Source: Kribbella catacumbae DSM 19601
GTDB taxonomy: Bacteria > Actinomycetota > Actinomycetes > Propionibacteriales > Kribbellaceae
Assembly (NCBI RefSeq): GCF_000372465.1
Contig: NZ_AQUZ01000001.1
Span: 248,001-312,000, forward strand
Length of the DNA stretch: 64,000 bases
Direction of reading: 5' to 3'
Shown: positions 8,521 through 17,407 of the stretch, one piece after another
Position numbering within the stretch: position 1 is the first letter of the stretch
Layout: each line of letters opens with the position of its first letter
Position numbers and translations under genes: made by a program
The notes under the pieces: model-generated
The model's input: the letters and a program-made list of their open reading frames with translations, nothing else
Database searches by the model: none
Told to the model about the DNA's origin: nothing

Positions 8521-9575
8521 GAATCTTCCTTGATCGGCACTGGCTTGTCTGACTGTGGGACTGCGGGTTGCTGCTGGGTGATGCAGTGGATGCCTCCGCC
8601 GCGGGCGAACAGCGGCCGGGCGTCGATCTGGACGACGGCGCGGCCTGGGTAGGCGTCAGCGAGCACCTCGCGTGCCTCGGCGTCGGAGGGGTCGTCGAAG
8701 GCGCAGGCGACGACCGCACCGTTGGCGACGTAGTGGTTGACGTAGCTGTAGTCGACCCACCCCTCCGCGTCGCGGAGCACGGTAGGCGCGGGCAGGTAGG
8801 TGACCTCGAGAGGCTTGCCCTCGGCATCGGACTCCTCCCGGAGCAGGGCTGCCAGCTCGCGGCTGATCGCGGCGTCCGGATGCGCGTCGTCGCGCTGCTC
8901 GTGGAGGAGGATTCGGCCCGGTGCGCTGAACGTCGCCACGATGTCGACGTGCCCGCGGGTGCCGTAGCGCTCGCCGTCCCGGGTCAGGCCGCGCGGCAGC
9001 CAGATGACCTTGCGGGCGCCGACGGTGCGGCTGAGCTCCTCCTCGACCCGAGCATGGGTCCAGCCGGGATTTCGCCCCGGGTCGAGCTGCACGGTCTCGG
9101 TCACCAGGAAGGTACCCACGCCGTCGGTGTGGATCCCGCCGCCTTCGTTGACCATCGCCGAGTCGATCCGGTGCGCCCCGCTCTCGTCGGTGGCGACCAG
9201 GCTGGCCACCGCGTCGTACTCCCAGGAGGCCCATGCCTGGGCGCCCCACCCGTTGAACACCCAGTTCACCGCGCCGAGGCCGTCGGGGCCGAGGACGAAC
9301 GTCGGCCCGCTGTCGCGGTACCAGCCATCGTCGAGCGGTACGTCGTACAGCGCGATATCGGCGGACAGCCGGCGGCGCGCCTCGGCGAGCTCACGCGGCG
9401 GCACCAGCAGGTGGAGCGGCTCGTACTCGGCAATCGCGTTGGCCACTGCGGCCCAGGTCGTCCGAGCCTCGTCGGCCTCAGCGTCGCTTCCACCGAGGGT
9501 GTAGACCGCCGAAGGCCACGCCATCCAGGTCGCCTCGTGCGGGTCGGTCTCGGCCGGCATCTGCCAGTCCGTCAT
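8517..9575 (-). CDS. aguA: Agmatine deiminase
   Basis: A 352-aa agmatine deiminase of the guanidino-group-modifying superfamily, starting MTDWQMPAETDPHEATWMAW, the standard AguA N-terminus. Key motifs include YRDSGPTFV with the substrate-binding Asp, NEGGGIHTDG, GHVDIVATF with the catalytic His-x-Asp, and the C-terminal ARGGGIHCITQQQP containing the nucleophilic Cys. The reaction is agmatine plus water to N-carbamoylputrescine plus ammonia. The start ATG at 9575 overlaps the amidohydrolase stop (ATGA). The frame stays open far upstream (to 11,423), but that extension is antisense or out-of-frame noise inside the next gene. Confidence 0.93.
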   Translation of the reverse strand: MTDWQMPAETDPHEATWMAWPSAVYTLGGSDAEADEARTTWAAVANAIAEYEPLHLLVPPRELAEARRRLSADIALYDVPLDDGWYRDSGPTFVLGPDGLGAVNWVFNGWGAQAWASWEYDAVASLVATDESGAHRIDSAMVNEGGGIHTDGVGTFLVTETVQLDPGRNPGWTHARVEEELSRTVGARKVIWLPRGLTRDGERYGTRGHVDIVATFSAPGRILLHEQRDDAHPDAAISRELAALLREESDAEGKPLEVTYLPAPTVLRDAEGWVDYSYVNHYVANGAVVACAFDDPSDAEAREVLADAYPGRAVVQIDARPLFARGGGIHCITQQQPAVPQSDKPVPIKEDS

Positions 9576-11218
9576 GCGACGTACCTCCGCTCTCCGCCCA
9601 CCCAGGTCTCCAGAACGGTGACGCCGGCCAGCTTGGCCGGGTCGACGGCGTACGGGTCCTGGTCCAGTACGACGAGGTCGGCGAGCTTGCCGACGGTGAC
9701 AGAGCCGCGGTCGTGCTCGCAGAAGTTCGCCCAGGCGCTGCCCAGCGTGTAGCCACGGACCGCATCCGCGACCGACAGGGCCTCTTCGGGCCGCCAGGGT
9801 GTGCCTCCGCCGAGGGGCCCCCGGGTCACCGCACTGTGGATCCCGACCATGGGCTCCATCTCGGCGACGTTCCAGTCGCTGGAGAACGCCAAGGGCGCCC
9901 CGTGCTCCTGCAACGAGCGCAGCGGCCAGGCCTGGTGCCACCGGCTCTCCCCCACCGCCTCGGCCCAGGCGTGTCCGGGACCGGCGAGATCGGGGCTTGC
10001 ATGCCGCGGCTGCATGCAGGCGACCACCCCGAGCTCGGCGAACCGGGGCAGGTCGGCGCCGCGCAGGCACTCGACGTGCACGATCTGGTGGCGCGCGTCC
10101 CGCGGTCCGTTGACCCGCCGTGCGTGCTCGACCGCGTCGAGGACGGTGGTGATGCCCCGGTCTCCCGTCGCGTGCACGAACAGTTGGAGGCCGTCGCGGT
10201 CCAGATCGGCGACAAGCTGGTTGAATTCGGCCGGCTCGTAGTACGTCGACCCGCGATGGCCCGGCTCTCCTGCGTAGGGCTCGTGCAGGGCCGCGGTGTG
10301 CGGTTCGATCACGTCGTCGATGTAGAGCTTGAGTGGACCGACGCGCAGCCGGTCGTCGGCGTACGCTGCTGTCAGCGTGGCGAACTCTGCCCGTTCCTCG
10401 GGGGTCGTGGTCGGCGGGTGGAACATGGCGAGCACGACCCGGGAGCCCAGCCTGCCGTCGTCGCGTGCCCGCTCGAAGAGCGCGATGTCGTCCGGGGAGT
10501 TCTGCGGTTCCACTACGGTGGTGATGCCACACGCCAGCGCGTGGTCCAGGCTGGTGCACAGGCGCGAGTACTGCCGGTCGAGGCCGGCCCAGGGCAGGCC
10601 GCGCTCCCGCAGCACGCGGATGCCGGCACGCGAGAGTCCCTTGACCGCGAAGTCGGTGACAAAGCCGGTCGGCACACCAGCATGGTCGAGCTGCGCCGTA
10701 CCGAACGGCTGGGGCGCCTCGTCGACGCCGAGCGCGATGACGCCGAGGGTGTTCAGCCACAGCGTGTGCACGTCGTAGCTGAGCACCGCGACCGGACGGT
10801 CCGGCACGATCGCATCGAGCAGCTGCCGAGTCGGTGGCGCGCCGTCGGCCAGACCGGCGTACGCGTAGCCCTCGGCCTCGATCCAGCCGCCACCTGGGTG
10901 CGCCCGATCCCAGGCCCGGAGCCGGTCGGCCACGGCCTCGAGCGAGTCCGCCCCGGCGAGCTGGACGCAGTCGGCGTCCGAGCCGAGCCGGACGTGGTTG
11001 TGCGCGTCGACGAACCCCGGGAGGACGGTACGGCCGTCGAGCTGGACCACCTCGGACGCCTGCGCGACCCAGGCGGGTGCCTCGATCGCGCATCCGACCC
11101 AGACGATCCGGTCGCCGCGCACGGCTACGGTGTCCGCCTGCGGCAGCAGGTCGTCGACCGTGTGGATGGTGCCGCCGGTGAGGACCACGTCGGCCGGCGC
11201 GGGACTCGTGGCTGTCAC
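9572..11218 (-). CDS. YtcJ-like metal-dependent amidohydrolase
   Basis: A 548-aa amidohydrolase of the YtcJ/DUF (amidohydrolase_3) type. The metal-binding N-terminal motif LPGFVDAHNHVRLG is present, with later HATGD, IVHVECL and AFSSDWNVAEMEP segments matching the conserved His and Asp ligands. The C-terminal WANFCEHDRGSVTVGKLADL is the usual barrel-flanking beta domain. A GTG start at 11,218 is chosen because it overlaps the permease stop (GTGA) and places VVLTGGTIHTVD at the N-terminus. Its substrate is unknown. The position in an agmatine/putrescine operon suggests an N-substituted amine or guanidine amide, but no known pathway step requires it. Confidence 0.85.
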   Translation of the reverse strand: MTATSPAPADVVLTGGTIHTVDDLLPQADTVAVRGDRIVWVGCAIEAPAWVAQASEVVQLDGRTVLPGFVDAHNHVRLGSDADCVQLAGADSLEAVADRLRAWDRAHPGGGWIEAEGYAYAGLADGAPPTRQLLDAIVPDRPVAVLSYDVHTLWLNTLGVIALGVDEAPQPFGTAQLDHAGVPTGFVTDFAVKGLSRAGIRVLRERGLPWAGLDRQYSRLCTSLDHALACGITTVVEPQNSPDDIALFERARDDGRLGSRVVLAMFHPPTTTPEERAEFATLTAAYADDRLRVGPLKLYIDDVIEPHTAALHEPYAGEPGHRGSTYYEPAEFNQLVADLDRDGLQLFVHATGDRGITTVLDAVEHARRVNGPRDARHQIVHVECLRGADLPRFAELGVVACMQPRHASPDLAGPGHAWAEAVGESRWHQAWPLRSLQEHGAPLAFSSDWNVAEMEPMVGIHSAVTRGPLGGGTPWRPEEALSVADAVRGYTLGSAWANFCEHDRGSVTVGKLADLVVLDQDPYAVDPAKLAGVTVLETWVGGERRYVA

Positions 11219-12597
11219 CGGTCCCCCCGCGCGTCGACGAGGAAGTGGGTCGCCCGGCGGGGACGCAGGTACAGCAGCTCGTACGCGAGTGCGACCACGA
11301 CGACGCCTCCGGTGATGGCCAGGTCGACCGCGGCCGACTGGGACAGGGCATAGGTGAGCGCAACGATGACCAGGACCGGGGCCACCGGCCAGAGCGGCAT
11401 CTTCCAGCCGGAGTGCGGCGCACGCCGCGCGGCGAGGGTGCCGACCGCGAGCAGCAGGTAGACCGCGGCGACGATCACCGCGGTGATCCCGAGCAGCGCC
11501 TCGATGTCGACGAGGAGGGCGAGCACGGCGCCCGGGACAGCCACCGCGAGCGTGGCCAGCACCGGTGTGTTGAACCGCGGGTGCAGCCGGGTGAGTGCCG
11601 CGTTGACCGGCTCTGGCCAGGCCCTGTCGCGCGCCGACGCGTAGATGACGCGGCCGTTCTGCAGCACCATCACGATGACCGCGTTGAGGATCGCGAGCGC
11701 GATGCCGGCGCTGACCGCGGCGGCGACCCCGGGACCGGCCCAGCCCTCGACGAACTCGGGAAAGGTCAGCACACCCAGGTCCTCGAGGGAGCCGGCGCCG
11801 ACCACGACGGCCGCGGTCGGGACGATGATGACCAGGGCGGCGACGAACAGCGAGCCGAAGACCGCTCGGGCGACGTCGCGACGGGGTTGCAGCATCTCCT
11901 CGGCGAGGTAGGAGGCGGTCCCAAAGCCGTTGACGACGAACATCGCGACGGCCAGTCCGGACATCAGGATGCCGAGGGTGAACGGGGAGAGCGCTCCGTC
12001 GGAGAGCGCCTGCGGATTGACCAGCGTGCTGACCGGGCGCTCGGCATGGGTGAATCCCAGGTAGGCGACGACGGCGGCTGCCACGATCTCCAGGGCCAGG
12101 AAGCAACTGGTGACGACGGCGTTGGCGCGTACGTCCAGCACGGCCGTGCAGGTGGCCAGCAGCATGACGACCGCTCCGGTGACCGACCGGTCAAGGTCGG
12201 CGACCGCGCTCAGGTAGTCGGCGGTGCCGAGCGCGATCACGGGCGGGATCACCACGAGCAGCGCCGCGGTGAGCACGAAGGTAAGCCAGCCGAGGGTACG
12301 GCCGATCGTATGCCTGACCATCGCGTACTCGCCGCCCGAGCTCGGCGTCCGCGTGCCCAGCTCGGCGTAGCAGGCACCCACGGCGACGGACACGAGCAGG
12401 CCGAAGACGAGTGCGATGACCACGCCCGAACCCTGAGTGGCGAGCAGTTCCGGAACGATGATGAACAGGCTGGACGCCGGCGTGATGCACGAGATCGTCA
12501 GCAGGATCGCGGCGGTCACACCCAGCACCGGGGTCAGCCGGACCGGGGCTCCTGCCGGGTCGGCGGCCGCAGGTGCGTCCGTGGGGAACGTCGACAT
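11215..12597 (-). CDS. APC-family amino acid/polyamine permease
   Basis: A 460-aa membrane protein with about 12 hydrophobic segments. The N-terminal LTISCITPASSLFIIVPEL helix and the GTRTPSSGGEYAMVRHTIGR stretch are typical of APC-superfamily transporters. It heads the polyamine operon, has a GTGAGGAGTT ribosome-binding region, and is divergent from a TetR regulator across 78 bp. Likely substrate is agmatine, putrescine or GABA, inferred only from its operon. Confidence 0.85.
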   Translation of the reverse strand: MSTFPTDAPAAADPAGAPVRLTPVLGVTAAILLTISCITPASSLFIIVPELLATQGSGVVIALVFGLLVSVAVGACYAELGTRTPSSGGEYAMVRHTIGRTLGWLTFVLTAALLVVIPPVIALGTADYLSAVADLDRSVTGAVVMLLATCTAVLDVRANAVVTSCFLALEIVAAAVVAYLGFTHAERPVSTLVNPQALSDGALSPFTLGILMSGLAVAMFVVNGFGTASYLAEEMLQPRRDVARAVFGSLFVAALVIIVPTAAVVVGAGSLEDLGVLTFPEFVEGWAGPGVAAAVSAGIALAILNAVIVMVLQNGRVIYASARDRAWPEPVNAALTRLHPRFNTPVLATLAVAVPGAVLALLVDIEALLGITAVIVAAVYLLLAVGTLAARRAPHSGWKMPLWPVAPVLVIVALTYALSQSAAVDLAITGGVVVVALAYELLYLRPRRATHFLVDARGDR

Positions 12598-12611
12598 CGC
12601 AACTCCTCACA

Positions 12612-12628
12612 TTTGAATGCCTTTCAAA
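12612..12628. promoter_or_regulatory. Palindrome between the permease and TetR genes (candidate TetR operator)
   Basis: TTTGAA (12612-12617), a 5-bp spacer, then TTCAAA (12623-12628) form a perfect inverted repeat in an otherwise GC-rich 78-bp divergent intergenic region. It lies about 15 bp upstream of the permease start codon and about 48 bp from the tetR start. TetR regulators typically autoregulate and repress a divergent operon from such a site, so I infer it controls both directions. Confidence 0.55.
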
Positions 12629-12675
12629 ACACTGGCATGCGCCACGATGAGGGCTGCGATGGCTAGAGTCAAGAG

Positions 12676-13254
12676 GTGACCGATCAGGAACTTCGCCGCC
12701 ACCGTCGACTCGAACGGCCACGGGAACGGGTGTTGCAGGAGGCCTGGGACCTCCTGGTCGAGCGCGGGCTCGCGGATCTGAGCCTGTCCGAGCTCGGACG
12801 CCGCCTGGAGACCAGCGCTGGCCACCTCTCCTACTATTTCGGCAGCAAGAACGGCCTACTGCTCGAGCTGTTGCGCTGGAGCGAGGACGAGCTGATCGGG
12901 CAGCTCGAGGTCGTCCTCGCGTCCCAGCAGCCGGCCGAGGAGCGGCTTCGCCAGCTGTGCGTGCTGTTCTTCCCCAGGCACCCGGGCGATCCGCGCTGGC
13001 TGCTCTGGGTCGAGCTGTGGCCGCGCGTGATGCATGAGCCGTCGCTGCGGGAGGCCCAACGCGAGCTGGACACGGTTTGGCGCGACGCGCTCGCCGATCT
13101 GCTGGCCGAGCTCACCGATGGCGACGTCGAGCCGCTCGCCCAGCGCATGCTGGCCCTGCTGGACGGACTGAGCGTCGCCCTGCTGACCGACCAGCCCGGA
13201 CTCACCCCCGAGAAGGCCTGGGAGCACGTCCGGGCACTGCTGCCGGTCCGCTGA
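12676..13254 (+). CDS. TetR/AcrR-family transcriptional regulator
   Basis: A 192-aa regulator with an N-terminal TetR HTH: RERVLQEAWDLLVERGLADL, LSLSELGRR and GHLSYYFGSKNGLLLELL match helices 1-4 of the family. The C-terminal half is a BetI/TetR_C-like ligand-binding domain (LRQLCVLFFPRHPGDPRW). The GTG start at 12,676 is preceded by AAGAG. It is divergent from the polyamine operon and is the probable repressor of that operon, with a polyamine or an intermediate as a possible ligand (inference). Confidence 0.85.
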   Translation: MTDQELRRHRRLERPRERVLQEAWDLLVERGLADLSLSELGRRLETSAGHLSYYFGSKNGLLLELLRWSEDELIGQLEVVLASQQPAEERLRQLCVLFFPRHPGDPRWLLWVELWPRVMHEPSLREAQRELDTVWRDALADLLAELTDGDVEPLAQRMLALLDGLSVALLTDQPGLTPEKAWEHVRALLPVR

Positions 13255-13276
13255 GGCCAGCGACGGGGGTGAGCGG

Positions 13277-14677
13277 TCAGCCTCGGGGCCGGCTGGTTCC
13301 AGGTCTGCCGCCGGCGGTGAGGAGGAGGTCGTGCACGGCGGTCGGGGCGACGGTTCCCGGTGGGATCGCGAGAGCCGGATCTGAGCACAGCAGCAGCGGA
13401 CCGTCGTCGGGATGGTCCGGCAGCCGCCCGTGCGAACCGCGCACCACGGACGGGTCGAGCGGCACCACCCGCATCGCATACCGCAATCCCAGCTTCTTGC
13501 GCAGCAGGTACGACGCCGCGCGCGGCTTCACGAACCGGTCGCCCGGGTCGAAGAAGAGCTCGGCCGGGTCGTACCCAGGCTTGCGGTGGATCTCCACGGC
13601 GCGGGCAAAATCCGGAGCCCGGTCGTCGTCGAGCCAGTAGTAGTACGTGAACCAGGCGTCCGGGTCCGCCACCAGCACGAGCTCTCCGGCGCGTTCGTGG
13701 TCCAGCCCGTACTGCGCCTTCTCGTCCTCGCCCAGCACCTGGGCGACTCCCGGGATCCCGCCCAGCAGCTTCGCGACCATCGGGACGTCGGCCGGCTCCT
13801 TGACGTACACGTGGGCGACCTGATGGTCCGCGACGGCGAAGGCCCGCGACACCCAGGGGTCGAGGTACTCCATGCCGTCCTGGGTGTAGACCTCCAGCAG
13901 GCCCTCGCGGCGCAGTACGCGGTTTACATCAACGGGCCTGGACACATCGGTGATGCCGTACTCCGACACCACGAGCACGACCGCTCCGGCGGCCTCGGCG
14001 TCGTCAAGCAGCAGCGCCAGTACTGCGTCCAGCTCGGCCGCCGCGCGGACCGCCTGGGACGACGAGGCGCCGTACCGCTGGAGGTCGTAGTCGAGGTGGG
14101 GCACGTAGGTCAGCAGTAGGTCGGGCCGATCCTCCTCGAGCACGATCCGGGTGGCGTCGACGATCCACTGCGACGACTTGATCCCCGCGGTCGGACCCCA
14201 GTAGGTGAAGAGCGGGAAGTCGCCCAGCCGGGAGATGAGCCGGTCGTGCAGCTCGACCGGCCGGGTGTAGCAGTCGGGCGCCTTCCGTCCGTCCGCGTAG
14301 TAGATCGGCCGCGGCGTCACCAGCAGGTCTGTGTCCGCGCCCATCGCGAACCACCAGCAGATGTTGGCGACCTTGTACGACGGGTCGTCGCGGCGGGCGA
14401 CATCCCACACCTTGTCGCCCTGGACCAACTGGTTGTGCTGCCGCCAGAGGAAGACCTCGCCGAGGTCGCGGAAGTACCACCCGTTGCCGACGATGCCATG
14501 CTCACTGGGCACCCTGCCGGTCAGGAACGTCGCCTGCGCGGAGCACGTCACGGCCGGGAGCACTGCCCCCAGGGGTCGGGAGATCCCCTGCTGGGCAAGG
14601 CGGTTCAACCTTGGCATGCTTCGCAGCAACCGGGGGGTCAGGCCGACGACATCGATCACGACGACTGGGTTGTTCAT
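13277..14677 (-). CDS. Alkaline phosphatase/nucleotide pyrophosphatase-family protein (EboF-like)
   Basis: A 466-aa type I phosphodiesterase/nucleotide pyrophosphatase fold protein. The N-terminal VVVIDVVGLTPRLL has a metal-binding Asp, and VTCSAQATFLTGR places the expected Thr/Ser nucleophile region. PSEHGIVGNGWYF, VPHLDYDLQRYG and VVSEYGI supply further metal ligands typical of the family, and RGSHGRLP near residue 430 adds the last His. It is the last gene of the overlapping operon and shares 4 nt with eboE. Phosphodiesterases of this kind occur in Ebo clusters; the substrate is unknown. Confidence 0.8.
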   Translation of the reverse strand: MNNPVVVIDVVGLTPRLLRSMPRLNRLAQQGISRPLGAVLPAVTCSAQATFLTGRVPSEHGIVGNGWYFRDLGEVFLWRQHNQLVQGDKVWDVARRDDPSYKVANICWWFAMGADTDLLVTPRPIYYADGRKAPDCYTRPVELHDRLISRLGDFPLFTYWGPTAGIKSSQWIVDATRIVLEEDRPDLLLTYVPHLDYDLQRYGASSSQAVRAAAELDAVLALLLDDAEAAGAVVLVVSEYGITDVSRPVDVNRVLRREGLLEVYTQDGMEYLDPWVSRAFAVADHQVAHVYVKEPADVPMVAKLLGGIPGVAQVLGEDEKAQYGLDHERAGELVLVADPDAWFTYYYWLDDDRAPDFARAVEIHRKPGYDPAELFFDPGDRFVKPRAASYLLRKKLGLRYAMRVVPLDPSVVRGSHGRLPDHPDDGPLLLCSDPALAIPPGTVAPTAVHDLLLTAGGRPGTSRPRG

Positions 14678-15852
14678 GCGTCCTCCAGGCCTAATGCGTG
14701 CAGGCGGTCACGGATCCAGGCGAGCTCGCCCGCGATGCCGGCGGCAAGCTCCGCCGTGTCCTTCGGTCGTTGCTGTTCCGGTAGCACCGACCATGTGTAC
14801 GTCTCCGACTCCAGGTGGTGGGTGTGCGGGTGATCGCCGCCGACCAGGACCTTGAGTGCGTCGTCGAGCACGTCGGTCGTGCTGGTCAACGGCGGCTCGG
14901 GCGCCGCGTGCACGGGGACGTGGAAGTGCACCCGCCAGGGGTGCCGGCCGGGCAGCCGGCGCCGAGCCGTCGGGTCCAGCGTCTGGGTCAGGTCGTCCAC
15001 CCCACGCAGCCGCGCGCCGCCTGACTCCCTGGTCTGATGCAGGAACTTGGGCTCCGCGAACCCTTCGAGCATCGCCAGCGCGGTCGCGTCGGTCGGATCG
15101 GGGACGTGCAGCGCGGCCGAGACCTGGCTTTTCACCACCGTCACACCGGCGGCCTCGAATCCGGCGACAACACCGGCCGGATCCTCGAACTGGACCGCCA
15201 GGTGGCAGGTGTCCACACAGGCACCGACCCGGTCGCCGACCGGCTGCCCGGACAGCCAGTCCGCGACCTGCGCGTTCGTCTCGATCACGCAGCCGGGCTC
15301 AGGCTCCAGCGCGACCCGGATCACCCGGCCGGTTCGCTCCTCCACCTCGGCGAGGCGTTCCGCCAGCCGCCGTACGGCGTCGCGCGCGAGGCCGTCGCGA
15401 TCAGCGAACCACGGTGTGCGCCAGCCCAGCGGAAGCGTCGAGATCGAGCCGTACGCCGCGTCCGCGGGCAGGATCTTGGCGAGCACCTCGACCAGGTCGA
15501 GCGTGTATGCCAGCCGCTCGGGCTGCGACCAGTCCGGCAGGTAGACCTTTTTGCCGACCACCTCGTCGTGGAACCCGGCGTACGGGAAGCCGTTCAGCGT
15601 CACGACTTCCAGCCCGTTGGCCTCCAGCGTCGACGTCAGCCGTTTCAGCGCGGCGGGGTCGCGGGCGAGCAGGGCGGCGAGGTCGTGCGCGAGCCAGAGG
15701 CCCACGCCGAGCACCGGTACGCCGAGCTCGGACCGCACGGCGGCGGCGCATCCCTCAAGCTGGGCGACGACACCATCGAGGTCCTCGGCCGGGTGCACGT
15801 TCGTGCAGTACGCCAGGTGGACGGTCGAACCGTCAGGGTGACGGAACCTCAT
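14674..15852 (-). CDS. eboE: Metabolite traffic protein EboE (TIM-barrel, xylose isomerase-like)
   Basis: A 392-aa protein recognisable as EboE by its start (HLAYCTNVHPAEDLDGVV), the NGFPYAGFHDEVVGKKVYLP segment, LEPEPGCVIE and CVDTCHLAVQFEDP. The last two match the metal-binding Glu and Asp/His positions of xylose-isomerase-type TIM barrels. EboE is linked genetically to export or trafficking of small metabolites in other bacteria; its reaction is not known. It overlaps both neighbours by 4 nt. Confidence 0.85.
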   Translation of the reverse strand: MRFRHPDGSTVHLAYCTNVHPAEDLDGVVAQLEGCAAAVRSELGVPVLGVGLWLAHDLAALLARDPAALKRLTSTLEANGLEVVTLNGFPYAGFHDEVVGKKVYLPDWSQPERLAYTLDLVEVLAKILPADAAYGSISTLPLGWRTPWFADRDGLARDAVRRLAERLAEVEERTGRVIRVALEPEPGCVIETNAQVADWLSGQPVGDRVGACVDTCHLAVQFEDPAGVVAGFEAAGVTVVKSQVSAALHVPDPTDATALAMLEGFAEPKFLHQTRESGGARLRGVDDLTQTLDPTARRRLPGRHPWRVHFHVPVHAAPEPPLTSTTDVLDDALKVLVGGDHPHTHHLESETYTWSVLPEQQRPKDTAELAAGIAGELAWIRDRLHALGLEDA

Positions 15853-16706
15853 GACGCCCGCGCCCCGCGCAAGATGGAGTTGCCCTCGAACGTCTCGGCG
15901 ACCTCAGAGTCGTCCTCCAGCACCAGCCGGCCGGACTGCCCGTAGAACGCGACCGGGTTGCGCCACAGGACCTGATCGACGTCATCATCGGTGAACCCTG
16001 CGGCGAGCATCGCCTGTCCGGTCGCGTAGGTCCGCAGTGGGTCGGACTTCCCCCAGTCGGCGGCGGAGTTCACCAGCACGCGCTCGGTGCCGTGTTCCGT
16101 GAGGATCGCCACCATCCGGTCCGGGTCCATCTTCGTGTCGGGGTAGATCGAGAACCCCAGCCAGCAGCCGGAGTCGGCGACCGCTCCCACCGTCACCTCG
16201 TTCAGGTGGTCGACGACGACCATCGCCGGGTCCAGCCCTGACTCGCGGACGACGTCCAGCGTGCGGGCAGTCCCGATCGCCTTGTCCCGGTGCGGGGTGT
16301 GCACCAGCACCGGCAGTTCGAACCGCTGCGCGAGCTCGAGCTGGGCCGCGAAGACCTCGTCCTCCTCGGGCGTCATCGAGTCGTAACCGACCTCTCCGAC
16401 CGCAACCACGCCGTCCTTCGCGAGGTAGCGCGGCAGCACCTCCAGCACGCCGCGGCAGCGGGGATCGTTGGCCTCTTTCGGGTTCAGGGCGATCGTGCAG
16501 TGGTGCCTGATCCCGAACTGCGAGGCGCGGAACGGTTCCCAGCCGATCAGCGAGTCGAAGTAGTCGGTGAACGAGCCCACGTTGGTCCGCGGCTGCCCGA
16601 GCCAGAAGGCCGGCTCGACCAGCGCGCGCACCCCGTGGGCCCGCATCGCGGCGTAGTCGTCGGTGGTCCGGGACGTCATATGGATGTGCGGGTCGAAGAT
16701 GCGCAT
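15849..16706 (-). CDS. eboB: TatD-family metal-dependent hydrolase (EboB-like)
   Basis: A 285-aa TIM-barrel hydrolase. The FDPHIHMTSRTTDDY start has the His-x-His metal motif, GEVGYD carries the bridging Glu, PVLVHTPHRDK and VVDHLNE supply further His ligands, and LVNSAADWGKSDPL carries the catalytic Asp. The sequence belongs to the TatD-related branch found in Ebo clusters. The start ATG shares one base with the eboA stop (TGATG), and the stop overlaps eboE. Substrate unknown. Confidence 0.82.
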   Translation of the reverse strand: MRIFDPHIHMTSRTTDDYAAMRAHGVRALVEPAFWLGQPRTNVGSFTDYFDSLIGWEPFRASQFGIRHHCTIALNPKEANDPRCRGVLEVLPRYLAKDGVVAVGEVGYDSMTPEEDEVFAAQLELAQRFELPVLVHTPHRDKAIGTARTLDVVRESGLDPAMVVVDHLNEVTVGAVADSGCWLGFSIYPDTKMDPDRMVAILTEHGTERVLVNSAADWGKSDPLRTYATGQAMLAAGFTDDDVDQVLWRNPVAFYGQSGRLVLEDDSEVAETFEGNSILRGARAS

Positions 16707-17407
16707 CAGCTCTCCTGCCGGTAGCTCTGGTTGTCGTCGGCAACCAGGCCGTTCTGGTTGCCCTCAGCAACCAGGTAGCTCTGGATGTCGTCTGGAACGG
16801 GTCGGCCGGCGGCGGTCCGCTCGGCGGCGAAGTCGGTCATCATCCGGCCCAGCTCCGCGTCGGCGCGCTCCGGCAGCCCGTCCACGAGCGTGAGCGGGAC
16901 GCCTGTGAAGACGCATTTCAGCACCGCCTGCCTGAAGGCCGCGTCGTCCAAGTGGGCGGTGGCGTACGGCCCGAGCGCGGCTGCGAGCAACCGCTGGTCG
17001 TTGGTCCGGATGGCATCGGCCAGGAGCGGTACGGCGCGGGCGCCGAGGGCGATGGCGACCTCCTCGACGGCCAGCGCCCGCAGTACGGCCCGCTTCTCCG
17101 CGGCGTCGCCGTAGTGGTACACCGCGGCCAGCGTGGTCGACAGGTCTTCGGCGGTCAGCGTCGTTGCCAGTACTGCGAGCAACATGGCCCGGGCAGCCTC
17201 GTCGACGGTCCAGGAGTCGTCGAGCCGGTCCCTCCCGACGTGCCGCGCGACCGCTGGGAAGATCTCGCCCAGCAGTTCCGGCCGAGCGACCACCTCGTCG
17301 CGACGCTGCTGCAGCCAGGTACGTGCCGCCGCCGGAGCCAGTCGAAGCGCGACCTGCTCGACGAGCCACTCCCGGGTGCATGCTCGGGACTGCCGGAGCT
17401 CAGACAT
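16706..17407 (-). CDS. eboA: EboA-domain protein with a short C-terminal repeat extension
   Basis: A 233-aa mostly helical protein. The TREWLVEQVALRLAPAAARTWL start and the YHYGDAAEKRAVLRAL and LKCVFTGVPL segments match EboA, a family with no assigned enzymatic role. The ATG at 17,407 was chosen because it aligns with the family N-terminus and overlaps the upstream isomerase stop by 8 nt; the longer open frame to 17,587 runs through that gene. The C-terminus beyond PDDIQSYLVA is built from a 27-bp tandem repeat (16,721-16,801) encoding Gln/Asn-rich 9-residue units. Confidence 0.78.
   Translation of the reverse strand: MSELRQSRACTREWLVEQVALRLAPAAARTWLQQRRDEVVARPELLGEIFPAVARHVGRDRLDDSWTVDEAARAMLLAVLATTLTAEDLSTTLAAVYHYGDAAEKRAVLRALAVEEVAIALGARAVPLLADAIRTNDQRLLAAALGPYATAHLDDAAFRQAVLKCVFTGVPLTLVDGLPERADAELGRMMTDFAAERTAAGRPVPDDIQSYLVAEGNQNGLVADDNQSYRQES
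16721..16801. repeat. 27-bp tandem repeat (about 3 units) in the eboA 3' end
   Basis: Units at 16,721-16,747, 16,748-16,774 and 16,775-16,801 (the third is diverged) share the pattern NNNNNTCTGGWTGYC plus CAACCAG. In the eboA frame they encode DDIQSYLVA, EGNQNGLVA and DDNQSYRQE. The period is a multiple of three, so copy-number change would keep the frame. Confidence 0.75.

Noticed and set aside
9576..11423. Upstream extension of the agmatine deiminase frame
   Set aside because: Out-of-frame with the amidohydrolase motifs in the same DNA; AguA proteins start at MTDWQMPAE.
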